Below are positions 55,577-63,939 of a stretch of DNA of 64,000 nucleotides, in pieces (position 1 is the first letter of the stretch; every line of letters starts with the position of its first letter). Under the pieces are notes generated by a model. The model was not told where the DNA came from. It worked only from the letters and a program-made list of their open reading frames with translations, and did no database searches. Position numbers and translations under genes: made by a program. This DNA comes from Barrientosiimonas humi (lineage in GTDB: Bacteria > Actinomycetota > Actinomycetes > Actinomycetales > Dermatophilaceae), in the NCBI RefSeq assembly GCF_006716095.1, contig NZ_VFOK01000001.1:186001-250000 (forward strand). The letters run 5' to 3'.

Positions 55577-57280
55577 TCAGAACAGGGAGTAGAGCTGGGC
55601 CAGCGGCAGCCGGTCCACCGGCGCGGGCTGCACCCGCTGGCCGTCGATGTCGATCGCGAACGTCTCCGGGTCGATGTCGATGCGCGGCGTCGCGGCGTTG
55701 TTCACCATGTCCGCCTTGGTGACCTTCCGGGTGGATCGCACGCCGATCACGTTGCGCCGCAACCCGATCCGCTCGCCGAGTCCCGACTCTGCGGCCGCGG
55801 GGGCGACGAACGCGACCGACCTGGTCGCCGCGTCGTCCTGGGCGAGCGCCGGTCGCATCAGCACCGGCTGCGGGGTGGGGATCGAGGCGTTCGGGTCGCC
55901 CAGGGCGGCGTGCACGATGACGCCGGACTTGATCACCAGCGACGGACGTACGCCGAAGAACCGGGGGTCCCACAGCACCAGGTCGGCGAGCTTGCCGGGC
56001 TCGACCGAGCCGACCTCGTGGTCGATGCCGTGGGCGACGGCGGGGTTGAGGGTGTACTTCGCGACGTAGCGGCGGGCGCGCTCGTTGTCCGCGCGCTCGT
56101 CCGCGCTCAGCGGCCCGAACCGGCACTTCATCACGTGCGCCACCTGCCAGGTGCGGGTGACCACCTCGCCGATGCGCCCCATCGCCTGGGCGTCGGAGGA
56201 GGTGATCGACAGCGCGCCGAGGTCGTGCAGCAGGTCCTCCGCCGCGATCGTCGTCGCCCGGATGCGCGACTCGGCGAACGCCAGGTCCTCGGGCACCGCA
56301 GGGTTGAGGTGGTGGCAGACGATCAGCATGTCGAGGTGCTCGGCGACGGTGTTGACCGTGTGCGGGAGCGTCGGGTTCGTCGACCCCGGAAGGACGTTCG
56401 GCTGCGCGGCGATCGACAGGATGTCGGGCGCGTGACCGCCGCCCGCGCCCTCGGTGTGGAAGGCGTGGATCGACCGGCCGCCGATCGCGCGCAGGGTCGA
56501 GTCGACGAAGCCCGCCTCGTTGAGGCTGTCGCTGTGCAGCGCCACCTGCAGGCCGTGCTCGTCGGCGGCGCGCAGGGCCGCGTCGATCGCGGCCGGGGTG
56601 GCGCCCCAGTCCTCGTGCACCTTCAGCGCCGCCGCGCCCCCGAGCGCCTGCTCGGCCAGGCCCTCGGCGCTCACCGTGTTGCCCTTGCCCATGAGCAGCA
56701 CGTTCACCGGCAGGGCGTCGAGCCCGCGCAGCACCGACGCGAGGTGCCACGGGCCGGGCGTGACGGTCGTGGCCTTCGAGCCCTCCGAGGGGCCGGTGCC
56801 GCCGCCGCCGAGCGTGGTCAGCCCGGTCGCGAGCGCCTCGTGCACCTGGCTGGTGGACAGGAAGTGCACGTGCATGTCGATGCCGCCAGCGGTGAGGATC
56901 TTCCCCTCGCCGGCGATCACGTCGGTGCCGGGGCCGATCTCCAGGTCCGGGTGCACCCCGTCGGCGACGTCGGGGTTGCCGGCGCGCCCGAGCGCGACGA
57001 TGCGGCCGTCGCGCAGACCCACGTCGGCGCGCACCACGCCCCAGTGGTCCAGCACGACGACGTTGGTGACGACGGTGTCGAGCGCGCCCGCGGCGCGGCT
57101 GCGCACCCCCTGGGCCATCGACTCCCTGATCGACTTCCCGCCGCCGAAGACCGCCTCGTCGCCGCCCACGGTGAGGTCGTCCTCGACCTCGACCCACAGG
57201 TCGGTGTCGCCGAGGCGCACCTGGTCGCCCACCGTCGGGCCGAACAGGTCGGCGTACGCCGCGCGGTCGAGCTCAACCAT
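55577..57280 (-). CDS. ureC: Urease alpha subunit
   Basis: 567 residues, the standard length. Nickel metallo-amidohydrolase hydrolysing urea. Active-site features: GGIDMHVHF (His137/His139), carbamylated Lys220 in [13 protein letters not shown], the two histidines of [10 protein letters not shown] and [14 protein letters not shown], and the flap cysteine in [14 protein letters not shown] at 57278-57280 overlaps the ureB stop; a GTG three codons earlier is possible but gives a non-standard N-terminus. Confidence 0.97.
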   Translation of the reverse strand: MVELDRAAYADLFGPTVGDQVRLGDTDLWVEVEDDLTVGGDEAVFGGGKSIRESMAQGVRSRAAGALDTVVTNVVVLDHWGVVRADVGLRDGRIVALGRAGNPDVADGVHPDLEIGPGTDVIAGEGKILTAGGIDMHVHFLSTSQVHEALATGLTTLGGGGTGPSEGSKATTVTPGPWHLASVLRGLDALPVNVLLMGKGNTVSAEGLAEQALGGAAALKVHEDWGATPAAIDAALRAADEHGLQVALHSDSLNEAGFVDSTLRAIGGRSIHAFHTEGAGGGHAPDILSIAAQPNVLPGSTNPTLPHTVNTVAEHLDMLIVCHHLNPAVPEDLAFAESRIRATTIAAEDLLHDLGALSITSSDAQAMGRIGEVVTRTWQVAHVMKCRFGPLSADERADNERARRYVAKYTLNPAVAHGIDHEVGSVEPGKLADLVLWDPRFFGVRPSLVIKSGVIVHAALGDPNASIPTPQPVLMRPALAQDDAATRSVAFVAPAAAESGLGERIGLRRNVIGVRSTRKVTKADMVNNAATPRIDIDPETFAIDIDGQRVQPAPVDRLPLAQLYSLF

Positions 57281-57608
57281 CGAGCGCACCGCCTGCGGCG
57301 GGGGAGAGCCGGATGCCGGGGACGCGGCGGCGGCCGCCGAGGGCGACCAGCCGCACCTCGCGGGTGACGCCGGGCTCGAACCGCACGGACGTGCCGGCCG
57401 CGACGTCGAGCCGGAACCCGTCGGCCGCGGCCCGGTCGAAGGCCAGCGCGGGGTTCGCGTCGGCGAGGTGCAGGTGCGAACCGACCTGGATCGGCCGGTC
57501 GCCGGTGTTCTCGACGACCAGGTCGCGCGTCTCGCGGCCGGCGTTGAGGGTGATGGTGCCGGGGCGCACGCGGATCGCGCCCGGCCCCTCGTGCTGGGGT
57601 CTGCTCAC
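57273..57608 (-). CDS. ureB: Urease beta subunit
   Basis: 111 residues. Structural subunit. [18 protein letters not shown], then [20 protein letters not shown] and [20 protein letters not shown] are characteristic, ending [22 protein letters not shown] at 57606-57608. Separate from ureA, unlike the fused form of some bacteria. Confidence 0.96.
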   Translation of the reverse strand: MSRPQHEGPGAIRVRPGTITLNAGRETRDLVVENTGDRPIQVGSHLHLADANPALAFDRAAADGFRLDVAAGTSVRFEPGVTREVRLVALGGRRRVPGIRLSPAAGGALDG

Positions 57609-57654
57609 GGTGCGGTTCCTCGGGGTGCCGGCGCGGACGTACGAGCAAGACGTC

Positions 57655-57957
57655 TCATGCGATGGGGTGGTGGATCGTGACGAGCTTGCGCCCGTCGGGG
57701 AAGGTCGCCTCGACCTGCACGTCGGTGACCAGCTCGGCGACGCCCGGCATGACCTGCTCGCGGGTCAGCACCTCGCGGCCCTGCTCCATCAGGTCCTCGA
57801 CGAGGGCACCCTCGCGGGCGCGCTCGACGACCCAGGTCGAGAGCAGCGCGACGGTCTCGGGGTGGTTGAGGGCCACGCCCCGGGCCAGGCGGTCGCGGGC
57901 GAGCATGCCGGCGACCGCGAGCAGCAGCTTCTCGGTGTCGGCGGGGGTGAGGTGCAT
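57655..57957 (-). CDS. ureA: Urease gamma subunit
   Basis: 100 residues, the standard length, starting [40 protein letters not shown], the [20 protein letters not shown] segment and the C-terminal TIHHPIA identify it. The ATG at 57955-57957 is used; a GTG three codons earlier would add three residues. First gene of ureABCFGD. Promoter hexamers could not be identified in the 98 bp shared with the divergent LLM remnant. Confidence 0.96.
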   Translation of the reverse strand: MHLTPADTEKLLLAVAGMLARDRLARGVALNHPETVALLSTWVVERAREGALVEDLMEQGREVLTREQVMPGVAELVTDVQVEATFPDGRKLVTIHHPIA

Positions 57958-58055
57958 GACCGGCACTCAACGGCACCCGCGTTTCGGCCGTGTTTCGGCG
58001 GCGTTCGTCGCAGGTGAAACCTGCCGGGAACAACCCGTCGGGTGGTTTAGTTGAT

Positions 58056-58313
58056 ATGTCCATGAAGGCATTCGGGTTCCTCAGCTTCGGTCACTACTCG
58101 CCGCTCCCGGGTTCGCAGACGCGCACCGCCGGGGAGATGCTCCGGCAGACCGTCGACCTCGCGGTCGCGGCTGACGAGATCGGCGTCAACGGCGCGTACG
58201 TCCGCGTCCACCACTTCGAGAAGCAGGCCGCCGGGCCCATCCCGCTGCTGTCGGCGATGGCCGCCCGGACCAAGAACATCGAGGTCGGCACCGGCGTCAT
58301 CGACATGCGCTAG
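58056..58313 (+). pseudogene. Truncated LLM-class flavin-dependent oxidoreductase (5' remnant)
   Basis: 85 codons remain of a protein normally about 330-350 residues. MKAFGFLSFGHYS, then VDLAVAADEIGVNGAYVRVH and PIPLLSAMAARTKNIEVGTG are the N-terminal luciferase-like barrel. Reading ends VIDMR followed by TAG exactly inside a 20-bp palindrome. In full-length relatives the segment continues DMRYENPL, so the gene was cut here by insertion of the element that follows. ATG at 58056; a second ATG two codons on is possible. Confidence 0.82.
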
Positions 58314-58321
58314 CGCATGTC
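58302..58321. other. 20-bp perfect palindrome at the chromosome-element junction
   Basis: GACATGCGCTAGCGCATGTC. The left half is LLM coding sequence (Asp-Met-Arg); the right half is not. Its centre is where homology to the LLM gene stops. Candidate crossover site or element end of a mobile element; the other junction lies outside the window. Confidence 0.75.
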
Positions 58322-58339
58322 GCGGTTGCAACACTCGCC

Positions 58340-58666
58340 TTATCGGTCGCTCTCGCCGCCTTGCATGCGGTCGCGCAACGCCTCATCGATCTGTGTTGCC
58401 GCCGGTGCGCCGGCGAAACCGTTCTCAGCCACATAGACACGGCACGCCAGTGAGTGAACGAGTGTTGTCGGGAACAGGTCGATGCCGTCGACGAGAATCG
58501 TAGGCGAGCCTCCGAACCCAGTGTTCGCCGCTTCGGCCTCGGTCCCGATCGTCACCAGCTCGACAGGCACGGCCCCGAGTCCGAGAGCGTCCAGCGCTGC
58601 CCGTGCGTTGGCTTCGGCGATTCCCGTGTTCGGGCAGCCGGCGATGTGCAGCAGTTCCACCTTCAT
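58340..58666 (-). CDS. Thioredoxin-like protein of metal-resistance clusters
   Basis: 108 residues. KVELLHIAGCPN at the start, then GSPTILVDGIDLF, are typical of the small thioredoxin-fold proteins found in actinobacterial mercury and arsenic operons. Only one cysteine remains in the CPN motif; others lie in LACRVYVAENGFAG. Probably binds or transfers metal or thiols. ATG overlaps the lspA stop. Last gene of the resistance operon and nearest to the element's left end. Confidence 0.7.
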   Translation of the reverse strand: MKVELLHIAGCPNTGIAEANARAALDALGLGAVPVELVTIGTEAEAANTGFGGSPTILVDGIDLFPTTLVHSLACRVYVAENGFAGAPAATQIDEALRDRMQGGESDR

Positions 58667-59217
58667 GAAGCTTCTTCCGTTCGTTCACCCTCAGCTGTCG
58701 TGCGAGGGGTCTGCGTGAGGAGGTTCAGACATACCAGGCCGACACCGGCGACGACGAAGACGTCGGCGACGTTCCCGACGAACAGGTCGCCGTAGGCGAG
58801 GAAGTCCGTGACGTGCCCCTGCCCGAACGCGGGCGAGTTCACGAGCCGGTCGACGAGGTTGCCGACCGCGCCGCCGAGGACCAGCCCCAGCGCGACGCCC
58901 CACCGCGCCCCGCGCATCCGTGCGGCAAACACGACCACCGCCACGGCGGCGAGGAGGCCGCTGATCGTGAAGATCCAGGTGGCCCCGGAACCGATCGAGA
59001 ACGCGGCTCCGGGGTTGTAGACCAGCGACAGCCCGAACAGGTCGCCGACCAGCGGGATCCGCTCGCCCTGGGTCAGCTGCGCCGCGGCGAGGACCTTCGA
59101 GCCTTGATCGATCGCCAGAGCGAGCGCCGCGACGACGAGGGCGACGACGAGCGCCTGCCTGCTCCTCGTGGATGCCCCGCCCGTCGACTCGACGACAACG
59201 GCGTCCTGCGCAGTCAC
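58663..59217 (-). CDS. lspA: Signal peptidase II (LspA), element-borne copy
   Basis: 184 residues, four membrane helices. Cleaves lipoprotein signal peptides; catalytic aspartates are Asp123 in GNLVDRL and Asp152 in NVADVFV, with YNPGAAFS and DQGSK upstream as expected. LspA paralogues occur repeatedly in metal-resistance operons, next to P-type ATPases; why is not known. The chromosome should carry its own lspA. Starts overlap on both sides (ATGA type). Confidence 0.92.
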   Translation of the reverse strand: MTAQDAVVVESTGGASTRSRQALVVALVVAALALAIDQGSKVLAAAQLTQGERIPLVGDLFGLSLVYNPGAAFSIGSGATWIFTISGLLAAVAVVVFAARMRGARWGVALGLVLGGAVGNLVDRLVNSPAFGQGHVTDFLAYGDLFVGNVADVFVVAGVGLVCLNLLTQTPRTTAEGERTEEAS

Positions 59218-61127
59218 GCGGCGCTCTTCCGGGTCCGGGCAGCCCGCAGGCCGTTGAGGATCACGACGACCTCGGCGATCTCGTGCACGAGCACCACGGC
59301 CGCGAGCCCCAGGACGCCGAAGAGGGCGAGCGGGAGCAGGGCGGTGATGATCAGCAGCGAAAGGATGATGTTCTGGTTGATGATGTGCCGTCCGCGGCGG
59401 GCGTGGTCGAACGCACGCGGCAGCAGGCGCAGGTCGTGGCCGGTGAACGCGACGTCGGCGGACTCAATCGCGGCATCCGAGCCGGTCGCGCCCATCGCGA
59501 TGCCGATGTCGGCAGCGGCGAGGGCGGGAGCGTCGTTGATGCCGTCGCCGATCATCGCCACAGCCCCCTTCTCGCCGAGTTCTGCGATCGCGGCGGCCTT
59601 GTCCTCCGGGCGCAGCTCGGCACGCACGTCGCCGATCCCGGCTTGGGCGGCGAGGGCGCGGGCGGTGCGAGCATTGTCGCCGGTGAGCATGGTGACCCCG
59701 ATGCCCTGTGCGGCGAGGGTGCGGACGACCTCGGGGACCTCGGGACGCAGCTCGTCGCGGACGCCAATCGCGGCGACCGGCGTGCCGTCGCGGTGCACGA
59801 TCACGACCGTCATGCCCTGCTCCTCCAGCCCAGCAACCTGCTCGCCGAGCGTCCCGGCGTCGAGCCAGCGCGGGCTGCCGACCGTGATCCGCGCACCGTC
59901 GAGGGTTCCCTCGATGCCGTGCCCGGCCTGCTCGGTCACACCGTCAGCCGCGGGGGCCCCGGGGGCCGCGGCGGTGATCGCGGCCGCAAGGGGGTGGGTG
60001 CTGTGCTGCTCGAGCGCGGCGGCCCAGGCCAGCGCCTGCTTCTCGGTCACGCCCTCGGCGGTGAGGACGGCGGTGACGGCGGGCTCGTTGCGGGTCAGGG
60101 TGCCGGTCTTGTCGACGGCGACGTGGCGGATCACGCCGAACCGTTCGAACACGGCCCCGGACTTGATGATCACGCCGAACTTGCTCGCCGACCCGATCGC
60201 GGCCACCACGGTCAGCGGCACCGAGATCGCCAGCGCGCAGGGAGATGCCGCCACGAGCACGACGAGGGCGCGGGTGATCCACAGCTCCGGGTCGCCGAGC
60301 AGCGACCCGATGATCGCGACGAGGGCGGCGAGGATCAGCACGCCCGGGACGAGGGGCCGGGCGATGCGGTCGGCGAGGCGGGCGCGGTCGCCCTTCTCTG
60401 CCTGCGCCTTCTCCACCAGGTCGACGATCGTGGTCAGCGAGTTGTCGGTGCCCGCCGCGGTCGTCTCGACCTCGAGCGCCCCAGCGGTGTTGATCGCGCC
60501 CGCGGAGACAGTGTCGCCGGGTTCGACTTCGACCGGGATCGACTCGCCAGTGATCGCGGACGTATCCAGGCTGGAGCGTCCCGTGCGGACGATGCCGTCG
60601 GTCGCGATCCGCTCACCCGGCCGCACCAGCATCAGCTGACCGACAGCCAGGTCCTTCGCCGGGACCTCGACCGATGCTCCGTCGCGGCGGATGGTCGCGG
60701 TCTCCGGGACGAGCTTGAGCAACGCCCGCAGCCCGCCGCGGGCACGGTCCATGGCCTTGTCCTCCAGCGCCTCAGCGATCGAGTACAGGAACGCCAGGGC
60801 GGCGGCCTCCTCGACATACCCGAGGATCACCGCGCCGACCGCGCTGATCGTCATCAGCAGGCCGATGCCGAGCTTGCCCTTGAACAGCTTCCGGATCGCG
60901 CCCGGGGTGAAGGTCGACGCGCCCAACAGCAGACCGATCCAGAACAGCACCAGCGCCGGGACCTCCAGCCCCGCCCACTCCAGCACCAGGCCGGTCAGGA
61001 ACGCGACGCCGGAGAAGACCGGGACCATGATCCCGCGGTCCCGCCACCAGGGACGCGCCGCCTCCTCGGCTTCCTCTCCCGAAGTGGTCTCAGGCTCGTC
61101 GTGCTCGCAGCCGCACGCCGCGCTCAC
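59214..61127 (-). CDS. P1B-type heavy-metal-exporting ATPase
   Basis: 637 residues. Exports a divalent metal, probably cadmium, lead or zinc given its CmtR-like regulator. Phosphorylation site DKTGTLT (Asp339), TGES at 193-196, TGDNARTARALA and GDGINDAPALA are intact. The membrane metal site is SPC (295-297) instead of CPC, and the last helix has VHEIAEVVVILN; SPC is the P1B-4-type pattern, usually linked to cobalt, iron or zinc, so specificity is open. No N-terminal HMA domain; only a short CGCEHDEPE segment. GTG start overlaps the regulator's stop (GTGA). Confidence 0.92.
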   Translation of the reverse strand: MSAACGCEHDEPETTSGEEAEEAARPWWRDRGIMVPVFSGVAFLTGLVLEWAGLEVPALVLFWIGLLLGASTFTPGAIRKLFKGKLGIGLLMTISAVGAVILGYVEEAAALAFLYSIAEALEDKAMDRARGGLRALLKLVPETATIRRDGASVEVPAKDLAVGQLMLVRPGERIATDGIVRTGRSSLDTSAITGESIPVEVEPGDTVSAGAINTAGALEVETTAAGTDNSLTTIVDLVEKAQAEKGDRARLADRIARPLVPGVLILAALVAIIGSLLGDPELWITRALVVLVAASPCALAISVPLTVVAAIGSASKFGVIIKSGAVFERFGVIRHVAVDKTGTLTRNEPAVTAVLTAEGVTEKQALAWAAALEQHSTHPLAAAITAAAPGAPAADGVTEQAGHGIEGTLDGARITVGSPRWLDAGTLGEQVAGLEEQGMTVVIVHRDGTPVAAIGVRDELRPEVPEVVRTLAAQGIGVTMLTGDNARTARALAAQAGIGDVRAELRPEDKAAAIAELGEKGAVAMIGDGINDAPALAAADIGIAMGATGSDAAIESADVAFTGHDLRLLPRAFDHARRGRHIINQNIILSLLIITALLPLALFGVLGLAAVVLVHEIAEVVVILNGLRAARTRKSAA

Positions 61128-61483
61128 TCGCCCGCCCCCGTCCCGCAGCAACCCGGCACTGTGCACGAAGAGTCCACGCAGGGCGCGTGCTCGTCGACAG
61201 CGAGCGTCACGTCCACCAGTGCGGTGAGCGCCGCCGCCAGATGCGGGTCGGCGATCTCGTAGCGCGTCTGCCGCCCCTCCGGCTCGGCGACGACGATGCC
61301 GCAGTCGCGCAGACAGGTCAGGTGGTTGGAGACGTTCGAGCGAGTCAGCTCCAGCTCGCGCGAGAGTACGGCCGGGTAGCTCGGGCCGTCGAGCAGGGTC
61401 ATCAGAATCCGGGAGCGCGTCGGGTCCGCCATGGCCCGGCCGAGCCGGTTCATGACGTCGAGACGAGAAGCAACAGTCAGCAT
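61124..61483 (-). CDS. cmtR: CmtR-like ArsR/SmtB-family metal sensor
   Basis: 119 residues. Winged-helix repressor released by metal. Cys57 and Cys61 in HLTCLRDCGIV and Cys102 in HAPCVDSS occupy exactly the numbered positions of the cadmium/lead site of Mycobacterium tuberculosis CmtR, and ELTRSNVSNH is the recognition helix. Three extra cysteines lie in the tail (SSCTVPGCCG). ATG at 61481-61483 with no leader: the promoter's -10 is 7 nt upstream. Controls the ATPase, lspA and thioredoxin-like genes. Confidence 0.92.
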   Translation of the reverse strand: MLTVASRLDVMNRLGRAMADPTRSRILMTLLDGPSYPAVLSRELELTRSNVSNHLTCLRDCGIVVAEPEGRQTRYEIADPHLAAALTALVDVTLAVDEHAPCVDSSCTVPGCCGTGAGE

Positions 61484-61520
61484 GCACTGAACTATACAGT
61501 GTTGGCTGACTTATTGTCGA
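61484..61520 (-). promoter_or_regulatory. cmtR: Promoter and operator of the metal-resistance operon (leaderless)
   Basis: On the minus strand TCGACA (61515-61520), an 18-bp spacer and TATAGT (61491-61496) form a sigma70-type promoter; the -10 ends 7 nt before the cmtR ATG, so the transcript should start at or next to the start codon. The -10 sits inside the inverted repeat CACTG AACTATA CAGTG (61485-61501), a good place for repressor binding. Confidence 0.72.
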
Positions 61521-61575
61521 CTCGCCAGGGCTGCCGCACGCGCTCCGCGCGCTTGCCCTCGGGAACCCTGGTCGC

Positions 61576-62478
61576 CTACTTTCGCCAGCGCGGCCACTTC
61601 GGCAGCCCGCGGTCCTTCCAGGTCTCCACGAGGCCAGCGACCCAGCGGACGGACGCGAAGAGCCCGTAGCTGGCCCCGGCGAGGCCCACACCGACCACGA
61701 GCCAGCGCCCGATTCCGAGCCACACGCTCCCGTTTACGTCCAGCGCCCACTGAGCGCCCGTGATGAGCCCGGCGATGCCCATCCAGAGCCCAGCGATGAC
61801 CACGACCACCGGCAGGAGTGCGAGGCACATCGCGGCGGCAGCCGACCAGAGCTGACGGGTCTCCAGCTTCGCCGTGGCGGCGATGATCCGCTCGGCCCGC
61901 TCGTTCGACGCGTCGAGGTTTGCCGTCATCGTCGCCGAGGCCTCCCCGGTGACCTGCTCGACGGCCTTCTCGACCCGCTCCTCGGTGCGCTTCTCGATCC
62001 GCTGCACGGCTCCGCCGACCTGGCTCACGAGCTTCTGGTTCGCTGCGGCCTGCGCCTTGAGCCCCTCAATCGCCGAGGCCGTAGCCGCGTGATTCTTCTG
62101 CGCCTCCGCGACCAAGCTCCGCGACGCGGCGTTCAAGCTCTCGCCGTTGAGACTCCGCGCGAACTCGCCGAGCGTGCTCGCGATCTCGTTCTGCCTGCTC
62201 TCGATACTCGCGATCCTCGCGGACACGTCGCTGGAGGGCGAGGAGGTCGACGCCGGGGCCGCGATCCTCTCCAGCCGCCTCGTCGTCTCCTCGTCCATGA
62301 CCTTCACGAACCCCGCGAGCTTCTTCTGCTGCTCGGCCAGCCGGTCGAGCCTCGCGTTCTGCGCCTCGACGGCGGTGAGGATCGAGGTCAACACCTCCAT
62401 CGTCGCCGGACTGCCGAGCTGCTGCGGCGGCTGCTCGTGCGCGTTCTGCTGCTTCAGCCTGTCGAGCGCTGCGCTCAT
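61576..62478 (-). CDS. Membrane coiled-coil mobilization protein, nested in the relaxase gene
   Basis: 300 residues from the ATG at 62476-62478. Residues ~25-200 are helical with coiled-coil character (ALDRLKQQNA, AQNARLDRLAEQQKKLAGFV, AVQRIEKRTEERVEKAVEQV). Two C-terminal hydrophobic regions (about 205-238 and 250-278) follow, and the end is WKDRGLPKWPRWRK. The first 137 codons overlap the relaxase gene in another frame. This position resembles nested mob genes of ColE1/RSF1010-type plasmids, whose products help the relaxosome reach the transfer channel. No family is recognised with certainty. Confidence 0.75.
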   Translation of the reverse strand: MSAALDRLKQQNAHEQPPQQLGSPATMEVLTSILTAVEAQNARLDRLAEQQKKLAGFVKVMDEETTRRLERIAAPASTSSPSSDVSARIASIESRQNEIASTLGEFARSLNGESLNAASRSLVAEAQKNHAATASAIEGLKAQAAANQKLVSQVGGAVQRIEKRTEERVEKAVEQVTGEASATMTANLDASNERAERIIAATAKLETRQLWSAAAAMCLALLPVVVVIAGLWMGIAGLITGAQWALDVNGSVWLGIGRWLVVGVGLAGASYGLFASVRWVAGLVETWKDRGLPKWPRWRK

Positions 62479-63352
62479 GTTCCTGCTCCTTCTGCTGCTG
62501 GTGGTAGTCGAAGAACGCGGCTGCGCCCTCCGGTGTGAAATCCGCCGAGAGCGCACTCGTGCGCTTGCGGCGCTCAGCGCGCCCGGACTCGCCGCGGCGG
62601 TCCTCGATGTAGAGCGTCCAGGTCTCCTGACCGGCGCGCTTGCCCTTCTTGCTGACTGGGCTGTGCAGGCGCATCCGCGGCACCCGCTCCCCGTCGCCGC
62701 CGAGCTGCTGGTTCTGCTCCGCGATCACCGCCTCAAGACCGGCCTTGTCCACCGACCGGGGATCGGCCAGGGCGGCGCTCATCCGGTCGCCCATCTCGCG
62801 GTCGAGACCGCCCTCGGCGAAGTCCTCGCGGCGCAGCTCCCAGTCCTTCGGGGCGTGCTCCAGCCGCTTCACGACCGAGAGGCCGTGATCGCGCATCAAC
62901 TCGTCGTTCGCCGACTGCACGCCCCGCTGGTTCCCGGCTTTGCGGTCGTGGAACGTGCGGTAATCCGAGAGGGCCTTTCCGGTCCGGTTGCTGTGATTGA
63001 TCACGAGGATGTGGTTGTGCGGCTTCTTGCCCCGACCATCCACGTGGCTGACCACGAGGCAGTCCGAGTCCGGGTGCATCTTCTTCGCGAGCTGGTAGCC
63101 CAGATCGTTCACCCGCTGCACGTCCTCCGGGCTGCTCGAGTCGAACTCCTCGTCGCTGAACGACTGCCGGTAGTGCAGTGCCTCGACGTCGCGCTTCGTG
63201 TTCTGCGTGAGCGCGCGGGCGCGGGCCGAGAATGCGCCGGGGCCTCCCGGCACGTCGCACGTGATCGCGACCCCGCGCTCGTCCTCCTTGCCACGGATGT
63301 AGCGCTCCGTGTCTCCGGCGCTGGTGCTCGGGCTGTAGTGCGTGGTGCTCAT
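62066..63352 (-). CDS. MOB-type relaxase/mobilization nuclease
   Basis: 428 residues. Nicks the transfer origin and pilots DNA in conjugation. The three-histidine metal motif H103 ... H112-x-H114 lies in HVDGRGKKPHNHILVINHSN, with ALHYRQSFS before it, as in MobA/MobL-type (MOBP-like) relaxases. I cannot pick a single catalytic tyrosine; Tyr18 is an early candidate. The last ~137 residues are a highly charged Arg/Glu/Ala region overlapping the coiled-coil gene. The ATG overlaps the mobC-like stop. Confidence 0.88.
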   Translation of the reverse strand: MSTTHYSPSTSAGDTERYIRGKEDERGVAITCDVPGGPGAFSARARALTQNTKRDVEALHYRQSFSDEEFDSSSPEDVQRVNDLGYQLAKKMHPDSDCLVVSHVDGRGKKPHNHILVINHSNRTGKALSDYRTFHDRKAGNQRGVQSANDELMRDHGLSVVKRLEHAPKDWELRREDFAEGGLDREMGDRMSAALADPRSVDKAGLEAVIAEQNQQLGGDGERVPRMRLHSPVSKKGKRAGQETWTLYIEDRRGESGRAERRKRTSALSADFTPEGAAAFFDYHQQQKEQEHERSARQAEAAERARAAAAAARQSGDDGGVDLDPHRRRGAEREARPAGRAAEEARGVREGHGRGDDEAAGEDRGPGVDLLALQRRVREDREYREQAERDREHARRVRAESQRRELERRVAELGRGGAEESRGYGLGD

Positions 63353-63939
63353 GAGTCCGTCCGATCCCCGAGCAGGGTCCGGACCTCGCGCAGCAGCTCG
63401 ATCAGCTCGGGCACCTCCGCCGACAGCGCGACCGCCTCGCCGGCCCGCGCGCGGCGGTCCAGGTCGTTGACGTTGATCGCCAGCGGGCGCACCTGCGCGG
63501 CAAGCTCCCGGGCGTCCGCCGAGGCCTGCACGCGCGCCTCGACCCCGAGCAGGTGCGCGGCCACGGCGGCGTCCAGCTCCTCGCTCCGGGAGGCGTGCAG
63601 AGCATCGCGCACGACGCTCCGCACCCAGGTGCTCGGAGCCAGCCCGAGCCGCTCCGCACGAGTGCGCAGCGCCCCGAGCGTGGCCTCATCGAAGCGCGTA
63701 TCAAGCCGCCCGCCGCCCCCACGACGACGCTTCGCGCCGCCGTGACTCTGGCGCACAGCCTCCGCATCAGCCCGACCGGTTTTCACCTGGGAGTCGGCCT
63801 GCTGCTCCACCTGTACGCCAGAGTGGCAAGCAGTAGGCCTGTCGGACACATCGCTGACGCTCGTGTCCTCCAGCCCTGCTTGCGAGGGGGCTCCGCCCCC
63901 TTCGATCCCCTGGAAGAGCGGGTGCTGATCGGCGCTCAT
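63349..63939 (-). CDS. MobC-like relaxosome accessory protein
   Basis: 196 residues. A variable N-terminal ~75 residues are followed by a ribbon-helix-helix-like region (RLDTRFDEATLGALRTRAER, LGLAPSTWVRSVVRDALHA) and helical C-terminus with QVRPLAINVNDLDRRARAGE, typical of MobC proteins that help the relaxase bind oriT. ATG at 63937-63939 overlaps the stop of the upstream partial gene; the stop overlaps the relaxase start. Confidence 0.8.
   Translation of the reverse strand: MSADQHPLFQGIEGGGAPSQAGLEDTSVSDVSDRPTACHSGVQVEQQADSQVKTGRADAEAVRQSHGGAKRRRGGGGRLDTRFDEATLGALRTRAERLGLAPSTWVRSVVRDALHASRSEELDAAVAAHLLGVEARVQASADARELAAQVRPLAINVNDLDRRARAGEAVALSAEVPELIELLREVRTLLGDRTDS

Noticed and set aside
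58340..58666. Thioredoxin-like protein as a MerB-type alkylmercury lyase
   Set aside because: Too short and lacking the lyase cysteine arrangement; there is no mercuric reductase nearby.
61504..61669. Possible small plus-strand gene between cmtR and the mob gene
   Set aside because: No ribosome site; overlaps the cmtR promoter and the 3' end of the minus-strand mob gene.
62147..63745. Long plus-strand frame opposite the relaxase and mobC genes
   Set aside because: Antisense composition (Arg/Ala/Leu/Val-rich) and no motif; the relaxase three-histidine motif confirms the minus strand.
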